Positions 1 to 7,751 of a DNA stretch of 40,028 nt are shown here, in pieces. The notes beneath the pieces were generated by a model that saw only the letters and a list, made by a program, of their open reading frames with translations, was not told the origin of the DNA and ran no database searches. The first letter of the stretch is position 1, and every line of letters starts with the position of its first letter. This stretch comes from Patescibacteria group bacterium. GTDB lineage: Bacteria; Patescibacteriota; Microgenomatia; Daviesbacterales; UBA10151. Made by a program: the position numbers and the translations under genes. The DNA lies in NCBI GenBank assembly GCA_018816815.1, contig JAHIVD010000019.1, positions 1-40,028 on the forward strand, in the 5' to 3' direction.

Positions 1-29
1 CCGGATGTTTGAGAAGATATTCTTGATTC

Positions 30-63
30 AAAGGCAGATTCCCTCCTAAAAGGTTCTGCCTTT
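30..63. terminator. Hairpin, possible terminator of an upstream gene
   Basis: AAAGGCAGA (30-38) is a perfect complement of TCTGCCTTT (55-63), giving a 9-bp stem with a 16-nt loop. The U tail is only three long, so termination is weakly supported. Nothing coding is visible in bases 1-154. Confidence 0.35.
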
Positions 64-128
64 AATCATATCAGCCTCGATTTATTTAAATCAAATTTGA
101 GGTATAATTATTTCGCTACAAGTTTAAT

Positions 129-148
129 GTATACATCTGCTGTATACT
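129..148 (+). promoter_or_regulatory. Promoter -10 with overlapping palindromic operator for the toxin-antitoxin operon
   Basis: TATACT (143-148) lies exactly 6 nt before the ATG at 155, the leaderless spacing seen repeatedly in this window. Two copies of the palindrome GTATAC (129-134 and 142-147) sit 13 bp apart, and the second overlaps the -10. This is what one expects of an operator bound by the RHH antitoxin; that role is inferred. An alternative upstream -10, TATAAT, is at 103-108. Confidence 0.5.
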
Positions 149-154
149 ATTAAC

Positions 155-385
155 ATGTTCAGAACTCAAATTTATATCCCTGAAACTACCCATCAACAGG
201 CTAAAAGATTAGCCGGCCAACTGAATCAAACTCTGACCGAGTTGCTTCGCCGGCTAATTATAACCGGTCTTGAGGAAGAAAAGAAAAAGGTTAAACCTAA
301 AAAACTCTCCTCTTTAGCAAAACTCAACATTAAAAGCGGACCTAAGGATCTTTCTAGCAAATTAGATTTTTATCTCTATCGCTAA
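155..385 (+). CDS. Ribbon-helix-helix antitoxin (VapB/CopG-like)
   Basis: A 76-residue basic protein. The N-terminus (about 1-45) has the RHH pattern: a beta strand 'RTQIYIP', then two helices around 'THQQAKRLAGQL' and 'LTELLRRLIITGL'. The rest is a Lys-rich linker and tail, the usual place where an antitoxin wraps its toxin. The stop codon overlaps the start of the next gene (TAATG), so the two are translationally coupled. In this family the antitoxin neutralises the partner and represses its own promoter; the palindromes at 129-147 fit that. The fold assignment rests on pattern only. Confidence 0.7.
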   Translation: MFRTQIYIPETTHQQAKRLAGQLNQTLTELLRRLIITGLEEEKKKVKPKKLSSLAKLNIKSGPKDLSSKLDFYLYR

Positions 386-879
386 TGGCTAATCTGAGTA
401 AATATTTATCTGGTAAATTCTTGCTCGACCCGATTACTTCAAATCAAAAAACTCCAATGGTTTTAGATATTTTATTAGATGCCGATGCCTTAGTAGCCTT
501 GTCTAAAACAGATGACACTAATCATTCCAAAGCTATTCAAATCAGTAATTACTTACAAGAAAAAGGTGCGATTTTTTATATCTCCCCTTTTACTATTTCA
601 GAGGTTGTCACTGTCTTAAGTTACAAAGTTTCACATCAAGCTGCCAAAAAATTTTTAAAAGAAGTTCGTAAATTAGCCTTACCCCTACTCCAGCTCCCCA
701 AAGAATCCATTACTTTAGCTGATGATTGGTTTATAAAACAAAGTTCAAAAAAGAGAATTTCATATCATGATTGCTACAATATGGCCCTGCTGGATAAATA
801 TCAAAATCAGCTGCAAGTCATCTTCAGCTTTGATCAAATTTACAAAAAAAATGGGTTTACCCTGGCTCAACTACCATAA
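385..879 (+). CDS. PIN-domain ribonuclease toxin (VapC-like)
   Basis: 164 residues. PIN domains cleave RNA with a cluster of acidic residues and Mg2+ or Mn2+. Here they are visible as the Asp of 'LLDADALVAL', the Glu of 'TISEVVTVL', the Asp of 'YHDCYNMALL' and the Asp of 'FSFDQIYKKNGF', in family order and spacing. The first ATG overlaps the antitoxin stop codon; a second in-frame ATG at 457 would give the more usual PIN start just before 'LDILLDAD'. The extra 24 residues could be real, since translational coupling favours the first ATG. Together with the gene before it this is a type II toxin-antitoxin module; the target RNA is unknown. Confidence 0.8.
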   Translation: MANLSKYLSGKFLLDPITSNQKTPMVLDILLDADALVALSKTDDTNHSKAIQISNYLQEKGAIFYISPFTISEVVTVLSYKVSHQAAKKFLKEVRKLALPLLQLPKESITLADDWFIKQSSKKRISYHDCYNMALLDKYQNQLQVIFSFDQIYKKNGFTLAQLP

Positions 880-905
880 GAAAGATTAAAAAGGATTAAA
901 CGCTA

Positions 906-3134
906 TTATATTATATTGAGTTCATCCATTTCTCCCCAATTTTTCCCTATTTTAAGATCAACTACTACTGGCACAGACAGTTTAAGAGCATTTTCCATCT
1001 TAGCTTTCACCATTCTTGCTACTTCATTAACATACTTAGTGTCGCATTCAAAAAGCAGCTCATCGTGAACTTGAAGGATCATAGAGCATGACCCCTTTAT
1101 CGCAGATCGTTCGTTGTTCGTTGGTTTTTTTCCTTTACTCTGAACTAATCCCTTATTAATTTCCACCATCGCCTTTTTAATCATATCAGCTGCTGAGCCC
1201 TGAACAGGCATATTAACAGCAGCCCGTTCTCCTGCTGAGGAAATCATTCTATTGCTGGCTTTTAATTCCGGAATATACCTTCTCCTGCCCCAAAGTGTTT
1301 CAACATAACCTTTCTCATGGCCAAAAGCTAGTATTTTTTGCATCCAATTTTTCACTTCAGGAAACTGCTCAAAATACTCAGCTATATATTGCCGGGCTAC
1401 GCTGTATTCTACTCCCAGCTGACGGGACAGTGCATGCGGACCCTGACCATAAAGCATAGCAAAATTCATAGTCTTACCTACCATTCGCTGTTTTTTTGTG
1501 ATTTGCCCAACAGGAACTTTAAATATCTTAGCTGCAGTAGCCGCATGAATGTCTAATCCTTCATTAAAAGCTTTTTTTAAACCCGGGTCATCTGCCAAAT
1601 GTGCCATTATCCTAAGCTCAATTTGGGAATAATCAGCTCCCAGTAGAATTTTCCCTTTCGGAGCAACAAACGCACGTCTTATCTCTCCTCCCAACGAACC
1701 TTTAACCGGAATATTTTGCAAATTAGGATCTTTTGAAGAAAGTCTTCCTGTAGCAGCTCCCTCTACATTAAAAGTAGAATGGATCCTGCCATTATTTTCA
1801 ACAAACTTTGGCAGACTATCTATATAAGTTGAAACTAGTTTAAATAGTTGTCTGTATTGGAGCAGAAGCGGCACAACAGGATGAGCGGGAGATAGTTCTT
1901 GCAAAGTCTTTTCATCTGTTGAACGCCCGGTTTTAGTTTTTCTAATAACAGGCAGTTTTAGTTCATCAAAAAGCACTTGTGATAACTGCTTTGGACTGTT
2001 CAGATTTAACTGATGTCCTACTTTTGAGTAAATATCTTCTTCTAGCTTGGCTAATTTGCCTTTTAGTTCCTTACCAAACTTATCTAAAAACTTAAGATCA
2101 ATAAGCATGCCTGTTTCTGTCATTTTCCTTAGAACTAGTACAACTTTCGCATCCAATCTGGCAGCTAAATTTGAAGTTCTCTGGTGTGGTAAGTTAACAG
2201 AATCTTTTAATAGGTTAGATTTACTAATCGAGCGTTTTTTTGTGTTCTGACGAACTGTTCCCTGAATGACGCCTGGTAATCTGACAATTAAACTTTTAAA
2301 CTCCAACTCCTCGAACAACTTCACTACTTCTTCTTTATCAAAATCCTGCATCACACAGGCCGGAAGATTTAATTTAATAGGTGCTTTCAGATCTAACGTA
2401 GCTAATTTCTTACTCATCACAGCAGATTCTGCGCCTTCTGACAACAGTTTTTGTATTCTTTTTGGAAGGGTTTTTAAATTCTCAGGTTTATAAATTTCTT
2501 CAATACAGCCAAATTGGTGAATCAATTTAGTAGCTGTTACATCTCCAACTCCAGCAACGCCCGGAATATTATCTGATGAATCTCCTGCCAAACCTTTGTA
2601 ATCAGTAAGCTGTTTAGGGAAAAACCCGTATTTAACTACAAACTCCTCTACTCCGTAGAGTCCCACATCAGAAAGAGTCTTTTTAGGCATAAATACTTTA
2701 ATGTTTTTATCAATAAGCTGCGTAATATCTTTATCTCCGGTTACAATAATAATTTCCAAATCTTTTTCTTTTTGTGCCTGCAAAGCTAAAGTTCCAATCA
2801 AATCATCTGCTTCGTAACCTGAAACTTTAAATTCCGGAATATTAAAAGCCAAGGACACCTCATGAACTCTTTTATATTGACCGGATAAACCCTCATCAGT
2901 TGGCCCACGCGTTGCTTTGTATTGAGTATATGCTTGGTGCCTGAATGTTGGTCCTTTTTCATCCCAAGCGATAGCTAAGTATTCAGGATGCAGTTTATCA
3001 AGCACTTTTAAAACCATCGAGGAAAAGCCGTAAACAGCATTTACCAATTCCCCTTTTGAAGTAGTAAAAGGCGGAGTAGCATGATAAGCTCGGTGAAGCA
3101 AAGCATTACCATCAACTAAAACCAAGCGTTTCAT
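906..3134 (-). CDS. polA: DNA polymerase I with 5' nuclease but no 3'-5' exonuclease domain
   Basis: 742 residues against about 930 in E. coli. Residues 1-285 are the 5' nuclease/flap endonuclease domain (D8, 'EADDL' 108-112, 'TGDKD' 132-136, helix-hairpin-helix 'GDSSDNIPGVAGVG'). From about 325 the family A polymerase domain follows: 'GRLSSKDPNLQN', motif A with D501, motif B R550/K554/F558 with 'YG', motif C H690-D691-E692. Only about 40 residues lie between the two, so the proofreading domain is absent altogether rather than mutated. A short insertion (about 665-683) precedes motif C. The enzyme should fill gaps and remove RNA primers without proofreading; F558 is the residue that in this family makes the enzyme discriminate against dideoxynucleotides. 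A -10 hexamer lies 6 nt before the ATG. Confidence 0.95.
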   Translation of the reverse strand: MKRLVLVDGNALLHRAYHATPPFTTSKGELVNAVYGFSSMVLKVLDKLHPEYLAIAWDEKGPTFRHQAYTQYKATRGPTDEGLSGQYKRVHEVSLAFNIPEFKVSGYEADDLIGTLALQAQKEKDLEIIIVTGDKDITQLIDKNIKVFMPKKTLSDVGLYGVEEFVVKYGFFPKQLTDYKGLAGDSSDNIPGVAGVGDVTATKLIHQFGCIEEIYKPENLKTLPKRIQKLLSEGAESAVMSKKLATLDLKAPIKLNLPACVMQDFDKEEVVKLFEELEFKSLIVRLPGVIQGTVRQNTKKRSISKSNLLKDSVNLPHQRTSNLAARLDAKVVLVLRKMTETGMLIDLKFLDKFGKELKGKLAKLEEDIYSKVGHQLNLNSPKQLSQVLFDELKLPVIRKTKTGRSTDEKTLQELSPAHPVVPLLLQYRQLFKLVSTYIDSLPKFVENNGRIHSTFNVEGAATGRLSSKDPNLQNIPVKGSLGGEIRRAFVAPKGKILLGADYSQIELRIMAHLADDPGLKKAFNEGLDIHAATAAKIFKVPVGQITKKQRMVGKTMNFAMLYGQGPHALSRQLGVEYSVARQYIAEYFEQFPEVKNWMQKILAFGHEKGYVETLWGRRRYIPELKASNRMISSAGERAAVNMPVQGSAADMIKKAMVEINKGLVQSKGKKPTNNERSAIKGSCSMILQVHDELLFECDTKYVNEVARMVKAKMENALKLSVPVVVDLKIGKNWGEMDELNII

Positions 3135-3140
3135 GACTAA

Positions 3141-3146
3141 ATTCTA
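3141..3146 (-). promoter_or_regulatory. -10 element of polA, leaderless spacing
   Basis: TAGAAT on the minus strand ends exactly 6 nt before the polA ATG, so the transcript should start at or next to the start codon. No Shine-Dalgarno sequence is visible. Confidence 0.5.
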
Positions 3147-3152
3147 ACATAA

Positions 3153-4163
3153 TCACCTAAAAAGAGTCTCTGCGTACTGCAAATATTCGGGATAGCCACT
3201 GTAGGCCATGAAATACCACCACTCCACGCCCCACAAGTATATCTCATCAAAACCCGTCTTCCTTGCATAATCCAGATAGGATTTCATTTTATCCGACGGG
3301 AATTGTTTTAATTGTTTGTTTAAATTTCGGGTCAAATCCCCGCCTGACAACCACGGTTCTGCCTGCAACTCTACAATGATTGTTTTCTGATTATTAGGGG
3401 CGAAAATTCTCACTATTTGGGATTTTATATTATAGAGATAAGGCAGGAATGGGAAGCTAAAATAACCAATCACCGGATTATAAACAGTCCGGTAAAGGGT
3501 GGTCCCGAAAACATCAGAAGTTTGCATTGGTACAATCCAAGCCCCCGGTTCTCCCGCATCAGAAACAATAATCGTCTTATTGCTTAAACTTTTGACTAGA
3601 TTAATTTCTGTTTTCAAGAATTTTTCATCTCCCGGATCACAATTTTCACCAAAAAATGGTAAAAATGGCTCATTTTCTACTTGCCAGGCCCAAACCGCAG
3701 GATGATCCTTATATTTTTCGACGGTTCTTTGAATAAATTCCAAAAGCCTTTGCTGTCTATCTTGTAGCTTTAAACTTTTTGCCCAAGTAGGAATTTGGCA
3801 TTCGGGCCAACGGGGCTGCTTTTCACCTAAAACCAAGATTACTTTTGCTCCACTCCTACCTGCTTCATCCAGCATAAAATCTACCTCCGAGAAATCATAT
3901 TTACCCTGATCTTTCTCTACAACATCCCAATAACCAGGCACTCTCAAATTCCGAACCTCAAGTTCATCCAGTATCCTAACATAGGTCTTTTTCCAATCTA
4001 GCTTCAAGGAACTGGCGTATCCCGGAGAAAAAGTTACCCCATATTCAATTTTTGAGGGGAATTGATAAGTTGAATTAAAAACAAATTCTCCCAAAAAAAT
4101 CAAAATAATGAAAGAAAAAATTAAGACAATCAGAGTCTTTAAGGCAGATCTAAATTTAGTCAT
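3153..4163 (-). CDS. Membrane-anchored glycoside hydrolase (TIM-barrel, clan A type)
   Basis: 336 residues. Residues 8-28 form one hydrophobic segment without a clear cleavage site, so the enzyme is probably held on the outer face of the membrane. The rest resembles (beta/alpha)8 glycosidases of the GH5/GH42 type: strand motif 'NLRVPGYW', then 'WAWQVENEPF' with the acid/base Glu (E165) after Asn, and 'IIVELQAEPW' with E265 or E269 as nucleophile candidate near the end of the barrel. Substrate cannot be read from sequence. It stands 18 nt upstream of polA in the same direction but has its own -10 (TATAGT), as does polA. Likely roles are trimming of surface or host glycans. Confidence 0.75.
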   Translation of the reverse strand: MTKFRSALKTLIVLIFSFIILIFLGEFVFNSTYQFPSKIEYGVTFSPGYASSLKLDWKKTYVRILDELEVRNLRVPGYWDVVEKDQGKYDFSEVDFMLDEAGRSGAKVILVLGEKQPRWPECQIPTWAKSLKLQDRQQRLLEFIQRTVEKYKDHPAVWAWQVENEPFLPFFGENCDPGDEKFLKTEINLVKSLSNKTIIVSDAGEPGAWIVPMQTSDVFGTTLYRTVYNPVIGYFSFPFLPYLYNIKSQIVRIFAPNNQKTIIVELQAEPWLSGGDLTRNLNKQLKQFPSDKMKSYLDYARKTGFDEIYLWGVEWWYFMAYSGYPEYLQYAETLFR

Positions 4164-4169
4164 ATAACT

Positions 4170-4175
4170 ACTATA
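4170..4175 (-). promoter_or_regulatory. -10 element of the glycosidase gene, leaderless spacing
   Basis: TATAGT on the minus strand, separated from the ATG by exactly 6 nt. Confidence 0.5.
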
Positions 4176-4193
4176 GCTTTTTTACCCTGAAGA

Positions 4194-5306
4194 TTAAATA
4201 CTTTTTGGTCTTTTTAACCGGTCAAAAATTCCAGAAATTATGTGCGCTACAGCTTTATGCCTATAATCAACAATACCTCCATGATCCGCATGTCTGGTGC
4301 CAACTAAAAATACCACATTCTCAGCTTTAGACAACAAAGTTTGTTTTAGGTATTGCTGCCTGGCTCTGGTTAAACTTGCCATCTCTTTTCTGCTTTGATA
4401 GGCCTTCTTATGCCTCTCAATATAATTTTCCCTAGTACCATACTTAGTCTTCCGCTTTTCATCCATCCCATCCCATTTTCTACCTATCTCATCAATTAAT
4501 TCTTCTTCTGTCTGAGGAGGCTGCATACTTTCAACTTCAGACTGAGGAAGATATTTTCTTAGATCAGAAACTAAATCCCTATCTGTTACCATTATCACTA
4601 CCGGAGCTTTAATCTCCGCCAGATAAGGATTAATATTTACTAAATTTTTCATTTGATTTAGCAACATCTTTGGATATCTAACCCCGGCAAAAGCAATATC
4701 TCTTAAAAGACTCTGCACGAATTGCGTCTTTAAGCCTTTTGGGTTATCAACTCCTGCTTTCTCACGTTCTTGACCACTGACCCCAAATACATCAAAAAGA
4801 AAATCTTTTACTAACTGCACCCTGCTTCTTTTATCCATACCCATGGGATTTAATAAAACAACACCATTAACTCCTATACCAGGACATTGTTCCTGGAGAA
4901 TAACAGCCAAATCAACAGCTCTGATTGCACCTTCCGAGTGACCAACTATTGTAACTCCGTTAAGGCCTTGTTCTCCTAGAAATTCGGCTATTCCTGCTGA
5001 TTCCAAACGCAAAGAATCTGGTCCAAACTCTCTGACTCTGGTATAAATACTAAATGTTTTTGCCCCAGTCCCCTCAGCAAGGCTTTGTGGTAAAGGGTAT
5101 GTAATTGGTTTATCAGCTTTCCATGGCCAACCGGGTAAAAATATCACTGCTTTAGCAGGATCAAATTTCTCTCTTTCTTCATCAGTAAAACGAGGAGGTG
5201 TAAATTCCGTACAAAATACGCTCACTGTGTGCCCGTCAACAAGTATATCCTGCGTTAAAGGCGAAGGCTTAATTTCTACAGGTGACCCCCCTTCAACACT
5301 TTCCAT
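4194..5306 (-). CDS. Alpha/beta-hydrolase fold protein
   Basis: 370 residues, no signal peptide. The oxyanion strand is 'VIFLPGWPW' (54-62). The nucleophile elbow 'GHSEG' (122-126) puts the catalytic Ser at 124. 'VTDRD' (240-244) offers the acid and 'GTRHADHGG' (336-344) the His, so the triad is complete and in order. Residues about 255-330 form a highly charged, mostly helical insertion between acid and His that would act as a lid or partner-binding segment. The family includes esterases, lipases and amidases; the substrate cannot be named. It has its own leaderless-type -10 (TAAGAT) and is the first gene in a run of minus-strand genes towards polA. Confidence 0.75.
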   Translation of the reverse strand: MESVEGGSPVEIKPSPLTQDILVDGHTVSVFCTEFTPPRFTDEEREKFDPAKAVIFLPGWPWKADKPITYPLPQSLAEGTGAKTFSIYTRVREFGPDSLRLESAGIAEFLGEQGLNGVTIVGHSEGAIRAVDLAVILQEQCPGIGVNGVVLLNPMGMDKRSRVQLVKDFLFDVFGVSGQEREKAGVDNPKGLKTQFVQSLLRDIAFAGVRYPKMLLNQMKNLVNINPYLAEIKAPVVIMVTDRDLVSDLRKYLPQSEVESMQPPQTEEELIDEIGRKWDGMDEKRKTKYGTRENYIERHKKAYQSRKEMASLTRARQQYLKQTLLSKAENVVFLVGTRHADHGGIVDYRHKAVAHIISGIFDRLKRPKSI

Positions 5307-5312
5307 ACTTAT

Positions 5313-5318
5313 ATCTTA
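5313..5318 (-). promoter_or_regulatory. -10 element of the hydrolase gene, leaderless spacing
   Basis: TAAGAT on the minus strand, exactly 6 nt before the ATG. Confidence 0.4.
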
Positions 5319-5400
5319 CCAAATTAAGCCTTATCTGGGATTACCAAGGTATACACTCCTCTTCTTTAAGACAAAAGCCTCAATGAAAGCAAGGTCAACT

Positions 5401-5841
5401 TTATTGCTTGCCATCTTTTTTACTAATCCACAAAAAAACCACCATGCTATAAGCAATCAAAAACACAGCTTCCAGCAAAAGGTATTGATTGTAAAAAGGA
5501 AACCAAACATAAAGTGAAGATAAACTATTAAAAGCTTGCGAAAAATCTTTGGATAGACTTATAAATATTAACAAAAAACCATAAAACAGTGCCCATAATC
5601 CGCTTGTCTTAATTACGGGCTGATATTTTTCAATATTTTTTTGTACCTCAAATGCTAGTATGACCATAAACAGAAAACACGAGCCCAGAAACTGATTGAT
5701 TAATCTAGCATAACTTACAGCAGAATCCGGCCAGACAGTTTCTACCGAATATAATCTAATGTTAAAAAGATATAGTACAGCTTCCAAAAATAGATAGATT
5801 CCCCCACCAATAAGAAATCCTCTTAGGATATTTTTGTACAT
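5401..5841 (-). CDS. Small four-helix membrane protein of unknown function
   Basis: 146 residues with four hydrophobic segments at roughly 5-28, 48-66, 80-97 and 112-138, and a short Lys-rich cytoplasmic tail. No family is recognised and there are no conserved polar motifs inside the membrane segments. TAAAAT stands 7 nt before the ATG, close to the leaderless pattern. The gene lies between the hydrolase gene and an IS200 remnant, so it may be at the edge of an older rearrangement. Confidence 0.6.
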   Translation of the reverse strand: MYKNILRGFLIGGGIYLFLEAVLYLFNIRLYSVETVWPDSAVSYARLINQFLGSCFLFMVILAFEVQKNIEKYQPVIKTSGLWALFYGFLLIFISLSKDFSQAFNSLSSLYVWFPFYNQYLLLEAVFLIAYSMVVFLWISKKDGKQ

Positions 5842-5902
5842 TTTATTGATTTTAGCAGATATTTGCTTCTATCTCAAAGCTTTAGATATAATCAGTATAT
5901 TT

Positions 5903-5922
5903 CCTCGCAGCTTGCTGCGGGG
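5903..5922 (+). repeat. Left-end hairpin of the IS200 remnant
   Basis: A 9-bp stem (one T-G wobble) with a 2-nt loop. Its 3' side runs into eight consecutive G (5919-5926), a homopolymer that could also be a sequencing weak point. The same CTCGCAGC core occurs in the right-end hairpin. Confidence 0.7.
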
Positions 5923-5954
5923 GGGGTAATGGACGGATAGGGTAAAATGATTCT

Positions 5955-6413
5955 GTGACAAAAAGTTTTCATATACTCAAGCATCACAACAAAAATCTAA
6001 TGCTCTAGCATTTGGTTTGTCCGGCTAAATACCGAAGGAAAGTATTTTCAGAACAAGTTAAGAATACCCTGAAACAGATTTGTCTTGAGATTTCAGGAAG
6101 ATATGAAGTTAAGTATGTTGAAATTGGAACAGACTAAGATCATGTACATTTTCTGATTCAGTCTATACCAACGATGAGGCCAAAAACTATTATTCAGATA
6201 ACAAAAAACATTACAGCCAGGGAGATATTTAAGATCCATCCTGAGGTAAAACAAATGCTTTGGGGTGGACAATTCTGGACTAATGGATATTACATCAATA
6301 CGGTTGGACAATCAGACAATGAAGAAGCAATACGGAACTATGTTGAAAACCAGGGAAAGGAATACAAACAAATCTACCGCGGTCAACTTGAAATGTTTGA
6401 GGGTTTACCTTAA
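5955..6413 (+). pseudogene. tnpA: IS200-type Y1 transposase (TnpA), inactivated by two in-frame stops
   Basis: Reading from GTG 5955, one frame of 152 codons encodes a complete IS200 TnpA except for TAG at 6006-6008 and TAA at 6135-6137. Recognisable parts: 'HLVCPAKYRRKVF' near the start; the HUH metal-binding motif 'HVHF' just after the second stop; and the C-terminal half with 'FWTNGYYINTVG', which carries the nucleophilic Tyr, and 'YVENQGKEYKQ'. Length and ends match the family, with no frameshift. Two different stop codons make recoding unlikely, so this is an inactivated copy that could at most be mobilised in trans. Confidence 0.85.
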
Positions 6414-6432
6414 ACTTAAGGTTAATGTGTTA

Positions 6433-6460
6433 ACTACCTCGCAGCAAGCTGCGAGGTAGT
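6433..6460 (+). repeat. Right-end hairpin of the IS200 remnant
   Basis: A perfect 13-bp inverted repeat (6433-6445 with 6448-6460) around a 2-nt AA centre. It lies 19 nt after the transposase stop and 34 nt before the glycosyltransferase ATG, and might also act as a transcription barrier between them. Confidence 0.75.
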
Positions 6461-6494
6461 TCATTAAGGTTTATTCTGGAAACTTTGACAAATT

Positions 6495-7664
6495 ATGAAA
6501 ATCGCATACTTTACGGATAATTATTACCCCCAGCTAAGCGGAATCGCTACCTCTGTTTATCAGTTTGCCCGAAGTTTGAGAAAAAAAGGGCATACGGTTT
6601 ATATCTTTGCTCCTAAAATAGAAGGTTATACGGATCGCGAAAAAAATGTTTATCGCCTGCCCTCAATTAGAATCTTTCCACATCTGCCCGAGGGAGCAAG
6701 ATTCCCCCTGCCTATCCCAAACAAGAATTTTCGCAGTATGTTGAAGTTTAATTTCGACATAGTACACGCTCATGGTAACGGTGCGTTTTCTCTTTTGGGA
6801 TTGGCTGTAGCTCGAGCCAAAAAGATACCCTATGTATTAACTTTCCATACTCAAATGGAAAGATTTGCTCATTATTTTTTAAAAGGCAAAGTTGTCAAAC
6901 CAAAGTTCATAAATGACGTCTTCCTAAAAAGACTAGGTAACATATCCGATTCAGTAATTGCTCCTTCGCAAAAAATGAAAGATCAACTAATTACTAATAA
7001 TGTCAAAAAAGACATCAAAGTCGTCCCCAATTTTGTAGATATTGATAAATTTAGTCAGCTTGAGCCTAAGAAAGGTTTTTTGCATAAACGCTGTCATATT
7101 CCAACCTCATACCCTCTGCTTCTTGCTGTGGGCAGGGTAGGTAAGGAAAAAAACTTTGCATTCTTAATAGAAACTTTTGCCAAGGTTACTCAAGTTAACA
7201 AAAACGCTCACCTTGTAATAGTTGGTCCTGACTGGGGTGAGATGAAAAGATTAAAAAATCAAGCTGCCGAACTAGACGTTAAAAGTAGGGTTCATTTGAC
7301 AGGAGGAATTGATATTGATCAAATGCCAAATGTTTATGCTGATGCAAGTATCTTTGTCTTTCCCTCAACTTCAGAAGTCCATCCATTAGTGACAATTGAA
7401 GCAGCTGTCTCCGGATTACCACTCATTGTGGCCAAAGATCCGGCGTACAAAGGGATAGTCATAAATAATAAGAATGGTTTCGTTGTTCCACTAGACCAGG
7501 ATATTTTTGCCAGAAAAATTATCTACCTTCTCGATCATCCCAAGCTATGTCAAACAATGAGCAAAAATTCAACAAGATTAATTAGAAAGAATTTGAATCC
7601 AGAATTCTTGACCAATAAACTAGTAAATTTTTACCAAGATACACTCAAAAATTATAAATCCTAA
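6495..7664 (+). CDS. GT4-family glycosyltransferase (glycolipid synthase-like)
   Basis: 389 residues, GT-B fold. The N-terminal domain starts 'MKIAYFTDNYYPQLSGIA', the acceptor-side glycine loop of GT4 enzymes. 'VLTFHTQMERFAHYF' (114-128) resembles the segment found in diacylglycerol glucosyltransferases and PimA/PimB-type mannosyltransferases. The C-terminal nucleotide-sugar domain has 'LLAVGRVGKEKNF' and an EX7E motif at E294 and E302. These are retaining enzymes at the cytoplasmic membrane; a glycolipid product is the best guess but the sugar and acceptor are unknown. The gene starts just behind the IS200 right end and no good promoter is visible between them, so the insertion may have replaced its promoter. 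Confidence 0.85.
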   Translation: MKIAYFTDNYYPQLSGIATSVYQFARSLRKKGHTVYIFAPKIEGYTDREKNVYRLPSIRIFPHLPEGARFPLPIPNKNFRSMLKFNFDIVHAHGNGAFSLLGLAVARAKKIPYVLTFHTQMERFAHYFLKGKVVKPKFINDVFLKRLGNISDSVIAPSQKMKDQLITNNVKKDIKVVPNFVDIDKFSQLEPKKGFLHKRCHIPTSYPLLLAVGRVGKEKNFAFLIETFAKVTQVNKNAHLVIVGPDWGEMKRLKNQAAELDVKSRVHLTGGIDIDQMPNVYADASIFVFPSTSEVHPLVTIEAAVSGLPLIVAKDPAYKGIVINNKNGFVVPLDQDIFARKIIYLLDHPKLCQTMSKNSTRLIRKNLNPEFLTNKLVNFYQDTLKNYKS

Positions 7665-7751
7665 ACGGAGTTATCAGCTACTCTTTGCTCACCCAATCCT
7701 CCCGAGACCACGAAGCGAAACGAGTCAAGCTCTTCCTTCAAGATTCTAATG

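Larger units (their letters stand above)
5903..6460 (+). mobile_element. Remnant IS200/IS605-type insertion sequence
   Basis: The element is framed by two related hairpins: left, CCTCGCAGC-TT-GCTGCGGGG (5903-5922); right, a perfect 13-bp stem around AA at 6433-6460. Between them lies one open frame for a Y1 (HUH) transposase broken by two stop codons. Subterminal hairpins in place of inverted terminal repeats, a single small transposase gene and no target duplication are the hallmarks of IS200. No TnpB gene accompanies it. The exact cleavage sites are not resolved. Confidence 0.8.

Noticed and set aside
5955..6413. Stop-codon recoding (as in Gracilibacteria/SR1) to explain the broken transposase
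   Set aside because: The stops are TAG and TAA, not TGA, and all other genes in the window use the standard code.
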